Source of the DNA: CAVZLD01 sp964522605 | Lineage (GTDB): Bacteria; Planctomycetota; Planctomycetia; Pirellulales; Pirellulaceae | Length of the DNA stretch: 5,936 bases | Direction: 5' to 3' | Assembly (NCBI GenBank): GCA_964522605.1 | Contig: CAZFWV010000407.1 | Span: 1-5,936, forward strand | Part shown: positions 5,858 through 5,936 of the stretch, in pieces | Position numbering within the stretch: position 1 is the stretch's first letter | Layout: every line of letters begins with the position of its first letter | Program-made: the position numbers and the translations under genes | Notes under the pieces: generated by a model | What the model was told of the DNA's origin: nothing | The model's input: only the letters and a program-made list of their open reading frames with translations | Database searches by the model: none

Positions 5858-5936
5858 ACCAGTTTCAAAAACCTGAGCCGAAGCCTCGGGCCAATTCTCC
5901 ATGCGACTCGGCAAATCGTGGCCCGCGGCTAGCGCC
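5858..5936. other. Right-edge intergenic stretch, no gene seen
   Basis: No start codon with ribosome site, RNA gene or clear promoter is recognisable. A four-bp hairpin CCGA/TCGG (5878-5889) exists, and on the minus strand it is followed after a gap by five T bases (5866-5870 region). This is too weak to call a terminator for a gene entering from the right. Confidence 0.5.

Noticed and set aside
5863..5890. Intrinsic terminator on the minus strand at the right edge
   Set aside because: The stem is only four bp and the T-run is separated from it by several bases.
5627..5914. Minus-strand reading frame with a repeated Ser-Leu-Gln-Pro-Pro-Ala pattern
   Set aside because: It is simply the translation of the 7-bp array plus antisense of the activator gene; no ribosome site or recognisable domain.

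Overview
The window (about 5.9 kb, GC-rich) looks like a piece of bacterial chromosome, most probably from a planctomycete or a relative. This rests on the intergenic heptamer arrays (GGCTGGA / GACTGGA), which I remember from planctomycete genomes, and on the style of the signalling proteins. The taxonomic call is inference. It is nearly fully coding, with two divergent gene groups flanked by heptamer arrays. No IS element, CRISPR array, tRNA or rRNA was seen.

Left half, minus strand (read from about 2112 down to 94): a likely three-gene operon. It has a small cytoplasmic BON-domain protein (1808-2071), a COG2187-type aminoglycoside-phosphotransferase-fold kinase (519-1637) and a single-domain universal stress protein (94-522). 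The last two genes overlap by ATGA. A very good sigma-54 (-24/-12) promoter sits about 50 bases upstream of the BON start codon, in the divergent intergenic region.

Right half, plus strand: a three-gene signalling cassette. First is a globin-coupled PAS histidine kinase (2298-3959) with proximal heme His and B10 Tyr visible. It overlaps by ATGA a stand-alone CheY-like receiver (3956-4354). After 71 bp comes an NtrC-family sigma-54 activator (4426-5793) with receiver, AAA+ (GAFTGA intact) and Fis-type HTH.

How it fits together (inference): the heme-globin kinase senses O2 (or NO/CO/redox) and phosphorylates the NtrC-type activator and/or the small receiver. The activator then drives the divergent sigma-54 promoter of the BON-kinase-USP stress operon. 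The result would resemble in logic the mycobacterial DosS/DosT-DosR dormancy system, whose regulon also pairs a COG2187 protein with a USP, but with an unrelated heme sensor and sigma-54 control.

The outer ends carry 7-bp tandem arrays. Each operon's last gene is followed within a few bases by GGCTGGA repeats in the same orientation relative to transcription. After the USP gene this array is followed by a second heptamer array (GACTGGA on the plus strand). Together they can fold into a 34-bp hairpin in the USP-operon RNA, with every imperfect pair being a G-U wobble.
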